Below, one piece after another: positions 48,375-57,870 of a stretch of DNA of 64,000 nucleotides. The notes below the pieces were generated by a model, which was not told the DNA's origin, ran no database searches, and saw only the letters and a program-made list of their open reading frames with translations. How positions within the stretch are numbered: position 1 is the first letter of the stretch; the number at the start of each line of letters is the position of its first letter. The stretch comes from Propionispora hippei DSM 15287 (GTDB taxonomy: Bacteria > Bacillota > Negativicutes > Propionisporales > Propionisporaceae): positions 62,001 to 126,000 of the forward strand of contig NZ_FQZD01000005.1 in the NCBI RefSeq assembly GCF_900141835.1, given 5' to 3'. The position numbers and the translations under genes are program-made.

Positions 48375-49163
48375 ATGATGCGTGCACTTTGGACTGCCAG
48401 TTCGGGTATGATTGCCCAACAGGCAAATATTGATAATCTGTCAAATAATTTGGCTAACGTAAATACTTCCGGGTTTAAAAAGAGCCGAATTGATTTTCAG
48501 GATCTGATGTATCAGACGGTCCGCCAGGCAGGCGCCAGTTCAGGGGCTGATACGCAGTTGCCGACCGGCCTGCAGGTCGGACTAGGCGTCCGGGAGGCTG
48601 CCATTCAGAAGATGTATACCATGGGGAATCTGGAATCTACCGGAAATTCCCTGGACGTGGCCATTCAGGGGGACGGCTTTTTTCAGGTCAACATGCCGGA
48701 CGGCACGCTGTCCTACACCCGTGACGGTTCATTTAAAAAAGACAGTCAGGGTCGGTTGACCACCTCGGAAGGATATCTGGTAGAACCACAGATTACTATT
48801 CCGGAAAATGCTACCGACATTACGATTGCCACCGATGGAACAGTATCGGTAAAGGTTTCCGGTCAAACGGCGCCGCAGGAGCTGGGACAGCTTCAGATTG
48901 CCCGGTTCATTAATCCTGCAGGGCTGGAGAGCCTTGGCGGTAACTTATTAAAGCAGACTGAGGCTTCCGGTGATCCGGTGGTTACTGTTCCCGGCGAAGA
49001 AGGTTCAGGCACGCTAATTCAAAAATATCTTGAAATGTCCAATGTTCAGGTCGTGGAAGAGATGGTTAATATGATTGTGGCGCAGCGGGCCTATGAAATG
49101 AATTCCAAGGCTGTGACCACTTCGGATGAAATGCTACAGACGGCAGCCAATCTGAAACGCTAG
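48375..49163 (+). CDS. flgG: flagellar distal rod protein FlgG
   Basis: 262 residues, ATG 48375 (AGGAGG 12 bases upstream). MRALWTASSGMIAQQANID start, NLANVNTSGFKKSRIDFQDL, SLDVAIQGDGFFQV and the C-terminal VEEMVNMIVAQRAYEMNSK are those of FlgG. It forms the distal rod that passes the P- and L-rings, whose genes follow. The 167-base gap after flgF shows no clear signal. Confidence 0.96.
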   Translation: MMRALWTASSGMIAQQANIDNLSNNLANVNTSGFKKSRIDFQDLMYQTVRQAGASSGADTQLPTGLQVGLGVREAAIQKMYTMGNLESTGNSLDVAIQGDGFFQVNMPDGTLSYTRDGSFKKDSQGRLTTSEGYLVEPQITIPENATDITIATDGTVSVKVSGQTAPQELGQLQIARFINPAGLESLGGNLLKQTEASGDPVVTVPGEEGSGTLIQKYLEMSNVQVVEEMVNMIVAQRAYEMNSKAVTTSDEMLQTAANLKR

Positions 49164-49172
49164 GTGAAAGCT

Positions 49173-50000
49173 ATGTTGCAAAAGCTTGGGTGCTTATTGT
49201 TGTTGTTGGCTGTTGGCGTACAGTACGGTTTTGCCGCCGGTACCGATCAAATTGTGCCGGTCGCAGCACTGCCGGGACTGGGCCAGACTGCCTCTTACAT
49301 CAGGCCGGCAGCCTACCGCGATGTAACGGGGTATGATACAGGCGAGCGACAGGTTATTCGTGCCAATGACGTGCTGCAGTCGGCTTTGCAGCTTGTCCGG
49401 CAGCGGGCAGGCGTTCCGGCGGAAGATAACCGATTAATGATTACGCCGCTTAATCTGCCTGCCGATATCGAACTGCCGCCGGGGACGGCTGATTATTACA
49501 TAGAATTGCCTTACGGTGTTCGGTTTAATTTTCCGACCGTAGTGTATGCGGTGGTTACGTTGAACGGCCAGGCTTATACCAAGGTCAGTCTGAGCCTGGA
49601 TGTCCGCCTGTTCCAGGATGTGGTGGTAGCGGCGAGAAGTCTGGCGGCTAATGAACTTATCGCACCGGACAGCATTAAATACGAGCGCATGGATATCGGG
49701 CGCCTGTCGCAAGGTTACATGACCAATCTGGTTGACGTGGCCGGGATGCAGGCACGCCGGACAATTTCACCGGGAACGCCGCTTAACAAGTACATGCTTG
49801 CCCAACCTGAAGTAATAAAACGGGGAGCTATGGTATCTATTCTGGTAAGAATGGGCGACATGGAAGTAATGGCTACCGGGGAAGCTATGCAGAACGGCAG
49901 TGTAGGAGATATTATCAGGGTTCGCAATGTCAATTCCAAGAAAGTTGTTACAGCGCAGGTGCTGGACGGAACCTCGGTGTTGATTTCCTTATACCGGTGA
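49173..50000 (+). CDS. flgA: flagellar P-ring assembly chaperone FlgA
   Basis: 275 residues from ATG 49173 (AGGTGA five bases upstream); GTG 49164 is the alternative. Signal peptide (MLQKLGCLLLLLAVGVQYGFA), N-terminal domain, then a SAF-type C-terminal domain (about 150-275) with VVVAARSLAANELIAPDSI and ARRTISPGTPLNKYML and the closing VRNVNSKKVVTAQVLDG. FlgA helps FlgI polymerise in the periplasm, so its presence implies an outer membrane. Confidence 0.92.
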   Translation: MLQKLGCLLLLLAVGVQYGFAAGTDQIVPVAALPGLGQTASYIRPAAYRDVTGYDTGERQVIRANDVLQSALQLVRQRAGVPAEDNRLMITPLNLPADIELPPGTADYYIELPYGVRFNFPTVVYAVVTLNGQAYTKVSLSLDVRLFQDVVVAARSLAANELIAPDSIKYERMDIGRLSQGYMTNLVDVAGMQARRTISPGTPLNKYMLAQPEVIKRGAMVSILVRMGDMEVMATGEAMQNGSVGDIIRVRNVNSKKVVTAQVLDGTSVLISLYR

Positions 50001-50035
50001 TGTCAATGCATTGAATAAAGTGAGGTGACCTGCTG

Positions 50036-50638
50036 ATGAAAATAAACCGGATGCAAATCACAGTGATACTTATGGTCGGGTTCTTTTTTTCCGCTATATC
50101 GGTTCAAACCGCAGTGCGTGCCGAATCCTTATGGGCAGAGGGCAGACAGTCCTCATCCCTTTATAGTGACCGTAAGGCGGCGGTTGTCGGCGATATTCTA
50201 ACCATTGTAATCAACGAAAACTCCAGTGCCAGCCGCAGCGGTAACGCCAGCAACTCCAAGACCAGCAGTACCAATATGAGTGCCGGTGTAGGACTGTTTA
50301 CCTTTTTAAATGATGCCAGTGCGGGCAATTCCGATTCGTTCCAGTCTAAAGGCTCCATTAGCAATACGAATAAAGTGACGGGGAAAATTACGGTACAGGT
50401 GATTGAAGTCCAGCCTAATGGAAATCTGGTTATTTCCGGCACGCAAAAAATCAAGCAGAACGGTGAAGAACAGAGTATTACCATTTCCGGCATTGTCCGA
50501 CCTGATGACATTGCCGCCGATAATACCATTTCCTCCAATCTGGTTGCTAATGCCCAGCTATATGTCGATGGCAAAGGCCCTATTGCCGGAAAGCAACGCC
50601 AAGGGATTATTACTCAGCTTTTCAATATCTTATTCTAA
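50036..50638 (+). CDS. flgH: flagellar L-ring protein FlgH
   Basis: 200 residues. Signal-type N-terminus (about 1-30), then SLWAEGRQSSSLYSDRKAAVVGDILTIVI and the C-terminal SGIVRPDDIAADNTISSNLVANAQLYVDGKG, diagnostic of FlgH. The L-ring forms the bushing in the outer membrane. There is no cysteine at all in the protein, so the usual lipobox of proteobacterial FlgH is missing. ATG 50036 is preceded by AAGTGAGGTGACCTGCTG. Confidence 0.94.
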   Translation: MKINRMQITVILMVGFFFSAISVQTAVRAESLWAEGRQSSSLYSDRKAAVVGDILTIVINENSSASRSGNASNSKTSSTNMSAGVGLFTFLNDASAGNSDSFQSKGSISNTNKVTGKITVQVIEVQPNGNLVISGTQKIKQNGEEQSITISGIVRPDDIAADNTISSNLVANAQLYVDGKGPIAGKQRQGIITQLFNILF

Positions 50639-50686
50639 CCCTGCGGCAATTCATGAACTGTTTGCCGCGCCGGAAAGGATTAACGT

Positions 50687-51808
50687 ATGCGCAAATTGTT
50701 ATGTGCTTTTATGATTGCCCTGCTTGTATCGGCCGGTGCTTTACCGGTTATGGCGGAGACGATGGGGGCTGTCACTCGGATCAAAGATGTCGCTAAAGTG
50801 CAGGGCGTGCGGGCGAATCAACTGTTAGGTTACGGTTTGGTGGTAGGCTTGGCCGGTACTGGCGATTCCTCCACCAAGAGTATCGAAACCATGCAATCTA
50901 TTGCCAGTATGCTGAAGACCTTTGGCGTGGCAGTTTCTTCATCCCAGATGCAGTCGAAAAATGTGGCGGCAGTAATGGTAACCGCCCAACTGCCGGCCTT
51001 TGCTAAGCCGGGGGATACGATTGATGTGACGGTTTCTTCTATGGGAGATGCCAAAAATCTGCAGGGGGGAACTTTGCTGCAGACGCCGCTCCGGGCGGCT
51101 AATGGCCAGGTCTATGCGGTGGGGCAGGGACCTGTTTCGACTGGCGGGTTTGCAGCCAGCAGCGGTGGCAGCAGTCAGCAAAAAAACTTTCCCACCGTGG
51201 GCAATATGCCGAATGGCGCCATTGTAGAAAAGGATGTTCCCATGCAGTTTAGCAATAATGGAACAGTTACCTTGTCTTTGGCTCAACCGGACTTTACCAC
51301 GGCAACCAGAATCGGCGATGCGATTAATTATCGTTTTGGGGCCATTGCGACGGCCCGCGATCCCGGTACAGTTGTGATTGCCGTACCGGCGGAGTACCAG
51401 GGTAATGGGTTGGTTGGTTTTGTTGCATCTCTGGAAGAACTATCCATTGTTCCTGATAATGTGGCTAAAATTGTGATTAATGAACGGACGGGAACCATTG
51501 TCATGGGAGCTAATGTGGCGATTGATTCGGTTGCCGTGACCCAGGGCGGGTTAAGCATCAAAATTAGCAAGAGCACCGATGTGTCGCAGCCGCCGCCGCT
51601 TTCCGGGGGAACTACCGCGACAACGACCAACACGAATGTGAGTGTGGAAGAGGACAAAGGCAATACCATCCTTTTGCCTTCTACCGCTAATGTAGGTGAC
51701 GTGGTAAATGCGCTGAATGCGGTAGGGGCAACGCCGCGGGATGTCATCTCCATCCTGCAGGCAATTAAAGCTGCCGGAGCGTTGCATGCCGATCTGCAAC
51801 TCATATGA
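50687..51808 (+). CDS. flgI: flagellar P-ring protein FlgI
   Basis: 373 residues. Signal peptide (MRKLLCAFMIALLVSAGALPVMA), then RIKDVAKVQGVRANQLLGYGLVVGLAGTGDSS, VTAQLPAFAKPGDTIDVTVSSMGDAKNLQGG and NERTGTIVMGANVAIDSVAV, all typical. It forms the periplasmic ring around the rod. ATG 50687 follows GGAAAGGATTAACGT. Confidence 0.96.
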   Translation: MRKLLCAFMIALLVSAGALPVMAETMGAVTRIKDVAKVQGVRANQLLGYGLVVGLAGTGDSSTKSIETMQSIASMLKTFGVAVSSSQMQSKNVAAVMVTAQLPAFAKPGDTIDVTVSSMGDAKNLQGGTLLQTPLRAANGQVYAVGQGPVSTGGFAASSGGSSQQKNFPTVGNMPNGAIVEKDVPMQFSNNGTVTLSLAQPDFTTATRIGDAINYRFGAIATARDPGTVVIAVPAEYQGNGLVGFVASLEELSIVPDNVAKIVINERTGTIVMGANVAIDSVAVTQGGLSIKISKSTDVSQPPPLSGGTTATTTNTNVSVEEDKGNTILLPSTANVGDVVNALNAVGATPRDVISILQAIKAAGALHADLQLI

Positions 51809-51848
51809 ATTTTCGTACTCTTAGACTTTGGATAATAAAGGTGAGGCT

Positions 51849-52232
51849 ATGAACATAGGCGCTATCGGCGGTGTAGACAGAACCGTCAATCAAAGTAAGT
51901 ATCTTCAGGCTAACGGGAATACCGATTTTGCTGAAAAGCTGAGCCAGGCTACTCAGAATATCAGTGACACGGAAGACCAGACCAAGCTCAAGCAAGCTTG
52001 CCGGGACATGGAGGCCGTGTTTCTGAACTTTATGATGAGCAAGATGCGGGATACTGTGCCGAAAGACGGGCTAATCAAACAAAGCAATGCCGAATCCATC
52101 ATGACATCCATGCTGGACGGCGAACTGACCAAAAATATGGCTCAAGCCGGTGGGATTGGTTTGGCTGACATGTTATACCATCAGTTAAGCCAAACCATAA
52201 ATACTGGGAAGAACAAAAGCCAGACGCCTTGA
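51849..52232 (+). CDS. flgJ: FlgJ-type rod-binding protein (N-terminal domain only)
   Basis: 127 residues from ATG 51849 (AAAGGTGAGG). The rod-binding segment DMEAVFLNFMMSKMRDTVPKDGLI and GGIGLADMLYHQLSQ match the FlgJ N-terminal domain. The muramidase domain of proteobacterial FlgJ is absent, as in most Firmicutes, so another enzyme must open the wall. Last gene of the flg set. Confidence 0.9.
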   Translation: MNIGAIGGVDRTVNQSKYLQANGNTDFAEKLSQATQNISDTEDQTKLKQACRDMEAVFLNFMMSKMRDTVPKDGLIKQSNAESIMTSMLDGELTKNMAQAGGIGLADMLYHQLSQTINTGKNKSQTP

Positions 52233-52285
52233 TGGCGGCTGGTTTTCTTCTTATACGGCTTGCGCGGTTTAATAGGGAGGAATTT

Positions 52286-53776
52286 ATGAATAGACTATAT
52301 AAGCTACCGCTTGTTTTGCTCATTTTAGTCCAGCTTTTCACACCGATCACCATAGGCTTTGCCGCTGCTGCGACAGCTCCGGCTCAGGCCCAGACAGCCA
52401 ATGCTGTTCCAGCGATCGAACTGCAAAAGATCAGGGTGAGTCAATCGCCGGAAAAGGTACGGATTGTGCTTGACGTAAGTGCTTTGCCAGAGTACTCGGT
52501 AAATCTGCTGGAAGACAAGGCGCCGCAAAATAAAGACACTTCTGCTGCTCATATTACTGTTACGCTGCCCAAGACGATAAATAAGGGAGTTATACCGGCA
52601 CTGCCTGCGCAGGACCCGGTATTTAAAAGTTTGCGGATCAGCGAAGCCAAGGAAGGGATTACAGCAGTTATTGATTTAAAAACGACGGCTGTTTACAATG
52701 TATTTACCTTAAAAAATCCCAACCGGATTGTTATCGATATTGTAAAAAAATACGAACATAAAATAAAACGGGAAATCGCTCCGGGGCTAACCTATACCGC
52801 ATTACTCCGTGGTACTGCCGAAGGCCCGCTGGCGGCCCATATTTTAGACCTTGATCCCAAGGCAGGCTGGAAACTGCAGCCCTTGCTGTCCAATCAGAAA
52901 ACAGTAGGTCTCGAAAAATTATCATCGTTAATGCAACAGGCAAAAGGTGCGGCTGCCGCGGTAAATGCCACTTATTTTAGCCTGGACGGGACAACGCTGG
53001 GTGTCATGCAACTGCAGGACACCATTGTTGCCAGTATGGATATTACGCGTACCGCTTTGGGCATATTGCCTGACGGCAGTGCCATAATCGACGATGCGCT
53101 GTATCAGGGGAGTGTCGAATTGCCGGACGGTCAAAAAGTTACGATTACCGGTGTGAACGAAGAACGGGGGGCCGATGCGCTGATTCTGTATAATTCTTAT
53201 TATGACACGGCGACTGATACCAATCCGTTTGGCAACGAATATGTTGTGGTAGGAAATAAAATAACGGCAATCAATACCAATAATTCGGTTATACCGCAAG
53301 ACGGCTTTGTCTTATCCGCCCATGGCAAGTCGCAGCAGGCGTTGGGGAAATTGCAGGTAGGCGATACCGTGAAGGTAACCCAAAGCCTGGGGGATCAATG
53401 GAGTAAAGCCGTTGCGGTCATTGGCGCGGGACCGAGACTTGTAAAAAATAACAGTATTTACTTAACCACCAAGCTGGAGGAGTTTGGGTCTGATGTGGCT
53501 GCCGGCCGGGCGCCGCGCACGGCTGTGGGTATTACCAAGGAGGGACATATCCTGCTAGTGGTCGTGGATGGGCGGCAAAAACACAGCATAGGGCTTACTT
53601 TACTGGATACAGCCCTCTTAATGCAGGAACTGGGAAGCATCCAGGCCATGAATCTGGATGGCGGCGGTTCCAGTGAAATGATTGTTCAGAAGGAAATTGT
53701 CAATAAACCCTCCGATGGTCATGAGCGTTCTATAGGAACCGCATTGGCTGTTGTTTCGACGAATCTTGCCAATTGA
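52286..53776 (+). CDS. secreted AMIN + phosphodiester glycosidase (NAGPA) protein
   Basis: 496 residues from ATG 52286 (GGGAGG seven bases upstream). Signal peptide (about 1-27), an AMIN-like beta domain (about 42-160, IELQKIRVSQSPEKVRIVLD), then a NAGPA/DUF2233 domain (about 185-490): AAAAVNATYFSLDGTTLGVM, RAPRTAVGITKEGHILLVVVDG and MNLDGGGSSEMIV. NAGPA-type enzymes hydrolyse sugar phosphodiesters; related bacterial proteins are linked to exopolysaccharide. AMIN domains target periplasmic wall structures. It lies 53 bases after flgJ and could be in the same transcript. Confidence 0.88.
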   Translation: MNRLYKLPLVLLILVQLFTPITIGFAAAATAPAQAQTANAVPAIELQKIRVSQSPEKVRIVLDVSALPEYSVNLLEDKAPQNKDTSAAHITVTLPKTINKGVIPALPAQDPVFKSLRISEAKEGITAVIDLKTTAVYNVFTLKNPNRIVIDIVKKYEHKIKREIAPGLTYTALLRGTAEGPLAAHILDLDPKAGWKLQPLLSNQKTVGLEKLSSLMQQAKGAAAAVNATYFSLDGTTLGVMQLQDTIVASMDITRTALGILPDGSAIIDDALYQGSVELPDGQKVTITGVNEERGADALILYNSYYDTATDTNPFGNEYVVVGNKITAINTNNSVIPQDGFVLSAHGKSQQALGKLQVGDTVKVTQSLGDQWSKAVAVIGAGPRLVKNNSIYLTTKLEEFGSDVAAGRAPRTAVGITKEGHILLVVVDGRQKHSIGLTLLDTALLMQELGSIQAMNLDGGGSSEMIVQKEIVNKPSDGHERSIGTALAVVSTNLAN

Positions 53777-53961
53777 CCATAATGCTGTATAATGAAAGTA
53801 ACAGTATAGCCTGCTCGAACCTTACAGCAGATATCGGTGAGCCGAGTTTCTCTGGTCAAGGCTAAGGCAGTGCCGTAGCGCTATAACGGCGCACATGCTG
53901 TAGAGAAGGAATTTGACAGCGAAAAATGCATAGGGAATAGATAAAGTAAGGAGGGATTTGT

Positions 53962-54273
53962 ATGCTTCGCAAAAGAAATATTTTGCTGGTGACGGCGGTT
54001 CTTTTGATTGCTTTTGCTGCCTGGGTATCGGCAGCCAATCACTTGGTGGATCAAAGAAGTGTCTTATCGGGCAAGGTAGTGGCCAGTCATTTGGCCGTGC
54101 CCGGTACCTCTGTCCGTGAAGGGGAGGTATTGGTCGTTGTAGATTCCATAACAGGTCCCGTGCCGGCCGTGCGGTCTACTGCTGATGGAATTGTCCGGGA
54201 AGTATTGGTTTCGGCCGGAGATGCTGTGCAGGCAGGTGAAGTTCTGGTGCGGCTGGAGCCAGTCACCAAGTAA
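53962..54273 (+). CDS. exported lipoyl/biotinyl-like (barrel-sandwich hybrid) protein
   Basis: 103 residues, ATG 53962 after TAAGGAGGGATTTGT. An N-terminal signal or anchor helix (about 5-24), then one compact domain VLSGKVVASHLAVPGTSVREGEVLVVV ... ADGIVREVLVSAGDAVQAGEVLVRLE. This has the two-fold repeat of a lipoyl/biotinyl or HlyD hybrid motif, but the usual modified Lys (MKM) is replaced (STADG), so it is probably not biotinylated. It is reminiscent of periplasmic adaptor domains. It precedes the S55-type gene by a few bases; together they lead into mlaEFD. Confidence 0.75.
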   Translation: MLRKRNILLVTAVLLIAFAAWVSAANHLVDQRSVLSGKVVASHLAVPGTSVREGEVLVVVDSITGPVPAVRSTADGIVREVLVSAGDAVQAGEVLVRLEPVTK

Positions 54274-54291
54274 AAGGGAAGGATGATCTTT

Positions 54292-56103
54292 TTGATAACC
54301 ATATGGAAGCGTTGCTTAACTATTGTAGCGATTTTTGTACTGCTGCCGCTGACCGCGGCACAGGCTTATCCTTCCATCCTGCCGTTAGATGAAGTAAAAC
54401 CGGGTATGAAAGGCATCGCCAAAACGGTAGTGTCCGGCACTGCCATTGAAGAATTTAATGTGGAAGTACTTAATGTGATGAAGAATCCCGGCGCCGGCGA
54501 TTTGATTCTGGTGCGCACTTCTGGTGCGGTCATTGATCAAACCGGCGGCATTGTCCAGGGAATGAGCGGCAGTCCGGTCTATATTGACGGCAAGCTGGTC
54601 GGCGCCATTGCCTATGGCTGGCCGCTGAGTGACCATACCGTCGGTATGGTTACGCCGATTGCCGACATGTTAAAATTATGGGATCTGGGAACAAGTGGGA
54701 AACCTTCTGTTGGCAGCGGAATTGCCGGAGAAAAGCAGAACCTGCTGCCGGCGGCTACGCCGCTGATGGTGTCCGGACTGAGTGATCATGCCATGACCAT
54801 GCTGCAGGATAAATTAAGTCCCTATAAGTTGTTTCCCTATGCCGTAGGCAGTCAACCGGAAACAGAAGGTCAGGCTGCTGCGCTGGAACCAGGCAGTGCT
54901 GTAGGCATCGAGCTGGTCCGTGGCGATGTCAGCGTGGGGGCCATTGGCACAGTAACGTATACTGAAGGTAATAAAGTGCTGGCTTTTGGTCATCCCTTCC
55001 TGCAGCGGGGCAAGGCTTCCTATTTGCTGACCGATGCCACCATTTATACGGTAGTGAATGGTCTGGAAAGTGGTTTTAAAGTCGGTTCTACCGGCGATTT
55101 GCTCGGTATGGTGACGCAAGACCGCAAGGCCGGGATTGCCGGAATCGTGGGGCAATATCCCTCGGTTATACCGATGCGGATTACCGTTACCGATACCGAT
55201 GTGAACAAAATACAGGACGATGCGGTGCAGGTTGTGCAAAACGAAGAACTGGCGCCCATTCTCTCGGCTACCACGGCCTACAGCGTTATGGAAAAGGCGA
55301 TGGACCGCATTGGAGCCGGTTCAGCTAAAGTGAGCTTTGAAATTTCGGCACGAAATATGCCCGGTGAAACACTGCGGCGCGAAAATATGTTCTATAGTCC
55401 GGTGAATATCGGCGAGATGGCTGTCAGCGAATTTTTTGAAGCGCTTAATTTGCTAATGACCAATCCGTATAATCCGGTAGATATTATGGACGTCAAGATG
55501 CAGGTGACGGTCAATCAGGAACGTCAGACCGCATCCATTGTAGATGCGCAGGCAAAAGTTGCGGCGGCCAAGCCGGGAGAAACCGTGCCGATCCAGGTCA
55601 AGCTGAAACCGTACCGCAGTGAGCCGGTAAGTATTACAGTGAACTATACGGTACCCAAGGAACAGGCGGCCGGACCGTTGTTGCTGGAAGTCCGGGGTGG
55701 CGGTATGATTCCGCTAACCCAGTTGCTGTTAAAAAAGCAGGGACTGGATGTGGAACTGAAAAACTTAAAAGCTAAGGCTAAAAACATGACCTTTGCCGAT
55801 TCTATTAATGAATTTACTTCCCGTGACCGTAATAATGCCATTGTCGTTGAAGTTCTCGATACCGGTGTTATGCCCCAGGGAATGGCTGATTCGGGAAAAG
55901 CAGGCTCCGATGACAAGGCGGGACTTTTCCCGGTGGAAGAAAGCACGGAGAACTCGGCTGGCGCCAGCGGGACATTGAAAGGAGCTTTGACGTCCGGTAC
56001 TGCGGAAACCGTCAAACCTAAGACCTGTACAACCACCGACTATATTATAGACAACGATGCACAGGTACTGATTAATGTAGTGACTGATCATAAAAGCAAA
56101 TAA
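54292..56103 (+). CDS. exported SpoIVB-type S55 peptidase-domain protein
   Basis: 603 residues if TTG 54292 is used (GGAAGG nine bases upstream; ATG 54283 touches that site). Signal peptide, then PLDEVKPGMKGIAKTVVSG and the serine motif GIVQGMSGSPVYIDG (about 85-99), with LVGAIAYGW. A GH motif, VLAFGHPFLQ (about 228-237), follows; in SpoIVB the His precedes the Ser, so the order here looks permuted. The C-terminal half (about 330-600) is beta-rich and uncharacterised. No PDZ domain is obvious. Substrate unknown. Ends at a strong terminator. Confidence 0.8.
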   Translation: MITIWKRCLTIVAIFVLLPLTAAQAYPSILPLDEVKPGMKGIAKTVVSGTAIEEFNVEVLNVMKNPGAGDLILVRTSGAVIDQTGGIVQGMSGSPVYIDGKLVGAIAYGWPLSDHTVGMVTPIADMLKLWDLGTSGKPSVGSGIAGEKQNLLPAATPLMVSGLSDHAMTMLQDKLSPYKLFPYAVGSQPETEGQAAALEPGSAVGIELVRGDVSVGAIGTVTYTEGNKVLAFGHPFLQRGKASYLLTDATIYTVVNGLESGFKVGSTGDLLGMVTQDRKAGIAGIVGQYPSVIPMRITVTDTDVNKIQDDAVQVVQNEELAPILSATTAYSVMEKAMDRIGAGSAKVSFEISARNMPGETLRRENMFYSPVNIGEMAVSEFFEALNLLMTNPYNPVDIMDVKMQVTVNQERQTASIVDAQAKVAAAKPGETVPIQVKLKPYRSEPVSITVNYTVPKEQAAGPLLLEVRGGGMIPLTQLLLKKQGLDVELKNLKAKAKNMTFADSINEFTSRDRNNAIVVEVLDTGVMPQGMADSGKAGSDDKAGLFPVEESTENSAGASGTLKGALTSGTAETVKPKTCTTTDYIIDNDAQVLINVVTDHKSK

Positions 56104-56107
56104 ACTG

Positions 56108-56141
56108 AAGGCACCTTCCTGAGGGAAGGTGCCTTTTTTTG
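56108..56141 (+). terminator. terminator before mlaE
   Basis: AAGGCACCTTCC-TGAG-GGAAGGTGCCTT followed by T7. Confidence 0.9.
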
Positions 56142-56310
56142 CTTATTTGGCTGAAAACAGGCATATAATGCTAAAGCGGGAGGCGGAAAACCGGCAGGGA
56201 TGTGTCGGACCGGTAGCGAATAATAATAAAATCATTTAAATTTGTTGTCTGTATCATGTATTGTTGTAAATTGTAAATGGACAGTTTATTTTGCTATGGG
56301 GGATAGGAGC

Positions 56311-57078
56311 ATGCTGTTTTTAGAAAGTATTGGGCGCGGTGTTATCAATGGAATGGAAAGTGTGGGAAAGCTGGTCCTTTTATTGATAGAGGCCATGTAT
56401 CACGTTCGCAGCCGTCCCAAGTCAACGCAGGTATTTCAGCAAATGTCCCATTTAGGAGTAGACTCTCTGCCTATCGTTTTATTGACTATCCTATTTACCG
56501 GGATGGTCATGACGCTGCAAAGCGCCAATGAATTCATCAAATATGGCGCCCAATCCTCGGTCGGCGGTGTAGTGGCTATAGCGATCGGACGGGAATTGGC
56601 GCCTGTGCTGACCGGTGTGGTTTTGGCTGGACGGGTTGGTGCGGCCATTACGGCTGAGATCGGTTCAATGAAAGTTACCGAACAAATTGATGCCTTGCGG
56701 GTCATGGCCGTTAATCCGGTAGCCTATCTGGTGGTGCCCCGCATACTTGCCTGTATTGTCATGACCCCGGTGTTGGTTGTCTTTGCTGATGTAATTGGCA
56801 CAATCGGCGGCTATCTGGTGGCTACTTTATATTCGGGTATCGGTTCTTTTACCTATCTGCATTCGATCAAGGTTTTCGCCGTGGTAAACGATGTGACCGG
56901 CGGTTTGGTCAAAGCTGTTGTTTTTGGCGTGATTATCGCCCTTATCGGCTGTTACAAGGGGCTCACGACTGATCCGGGGGCTGAAGGGGTAGGCCGGGCA
57001 ACAACATCTTCGGTGGTGACTTCAATTATTTTAATCTTTATCAGCAATTATTTTTTATCTTTAATATTATTCCGGTAG
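56311..57078 (+). CDS. mlaE: MlaE-family lipid ABC transporter permease
   Basis: 255 residues from ATG 56311 (GATAGGAG). Five to six membrane helices. The family hallmark GRVGAAITAEIGSMKVTEQIDAL (coupling region, about 108-130) and DALRVMAVNPVAYLVVPR are present. It is the inner-membrane permease of the MCE/Mla phospholipid transport system and forms one operon with the ATPase and MCE genes (30 bases, then a 4-base overlap). Confidence 0.95.
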   Translation: MLFLESIGRGVINGMESVGKLVLLLIEAMYHVRSRPKSTQVFQQMSHLGVDSLPIVLLTILFTGMVMTLQSANEFIKYGAQSSVGGVVAIAIGRELAPVLTGVVLAGRVGAAITAEIGSMKVTEQIDALRVMAVNPVAYLVVPRILACIVMTPVLVVFADVIGTIGGYLVATLYSGIGSFTYLHSIKVFAVVNDVTGGLVKAVVFGVIIALIGCYKGLTTDPGAEGVGRATTSSVVTSIILIFISNYFLSLILFR

Positions 57079-57108
57079 GTTTAACCCTTCCGGGTGAAAG
57101 GTGAGAAC

Positions 57109-57870
57109 ATGATACAGTTGTCGGCAGTAAATATGAATATTCATGGTAATCATATCTTGCAGGATATCAACCTGTCGGTTGCAGCCGGTGAAACCATGGT
57201 CATTATTGGCCCGAGCGGTTCCGGTAAAAGTACGTTGCTACGGCTTATTGTCGGCTTATTGAAACCCACCTCGGGTGAGATTTGGGTAAAGGATAAGGAA
57301 ATTTCACGGCTTTCCGAGGATGAACTAAACCAGTTGCGGCTGAACATGGGAATGGTTTTTCAATACTCGGCGCTGTTTGACTCAATGACGGTCGGTGAAA
57401 ACGTTGCTTTCGGTTTACGGGAGCATACCAAGCTTTCTGAGGAGGAAATCAGTAAAGTTGTCCGGCGAAAATTAAGGATGGTGGGACTGTTCGGCAAGGA
57501 AAAGGTCATGCCCAACGAGCTTTCCGGCGGTATGAAAAAAAGAGTCAGTCTGGCCAGGGCCATTGCGGTAAATCCGGAAATTATTCTTTATGACGAACCA
57601 ACCGCCGGACTGGATCCGATCATGTCGGAGAAAATTGACCGTCTGATCTCCAGTACCAAACGGATTATGGGAGTTACTTCGGTCGTTGTAACCCACCACA
57701 TGACAAGTGCCTTTAATATTGCCGACCGTATTGCCATGATTTATGGCGGCCGGATTATTGAGGTAGGAACGGTGGCGGAAATCAAGCAGTCGGCCAATCC
57801 GGTTGTGCAGCAGTTTATTTACGGTTTAAAAGCGCGCGGTGCCAGCAGTAAAAGGAGGTTCGAAGCATGA
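57109..57870 (+). CDS. mlaF: MlaF-family ABC transporter ATP-binding protein
   Basis: 253 residues from ATG 57109 (AAAGGTGAG). Walker [12 protein letters not shown] (about 37-47), signature [15 protein letters not shown] (about 137) and Walker [14 protein letters not shown] (about 160). It powers lipid transfer by MlaE. The stop overlaps the mlaD start (ATGA). Confidence 0.96.
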   Translation: MIQLSAVNMNIHGNHILQDINLSVAAGETMVIIGPSGSGKSTLLRLIVGLLKPTSGEIWVKDKEISRLSEDELNQLRLNMGMVFQYSALFDSMTVGENVAFGLREHTKLSEEEISKVVRRKLRMVGLFGKEKVMPNELSGGMKKRVSLARAIAVNPEIILYDEPTAGLDPIMSEKIDRLISSTKRIMGVTSVVVTHHMTSAFNIADRIAMIYGGRIIEVGTVAEIKQSANPVVQQFIYGLKARGASSKRRFEA

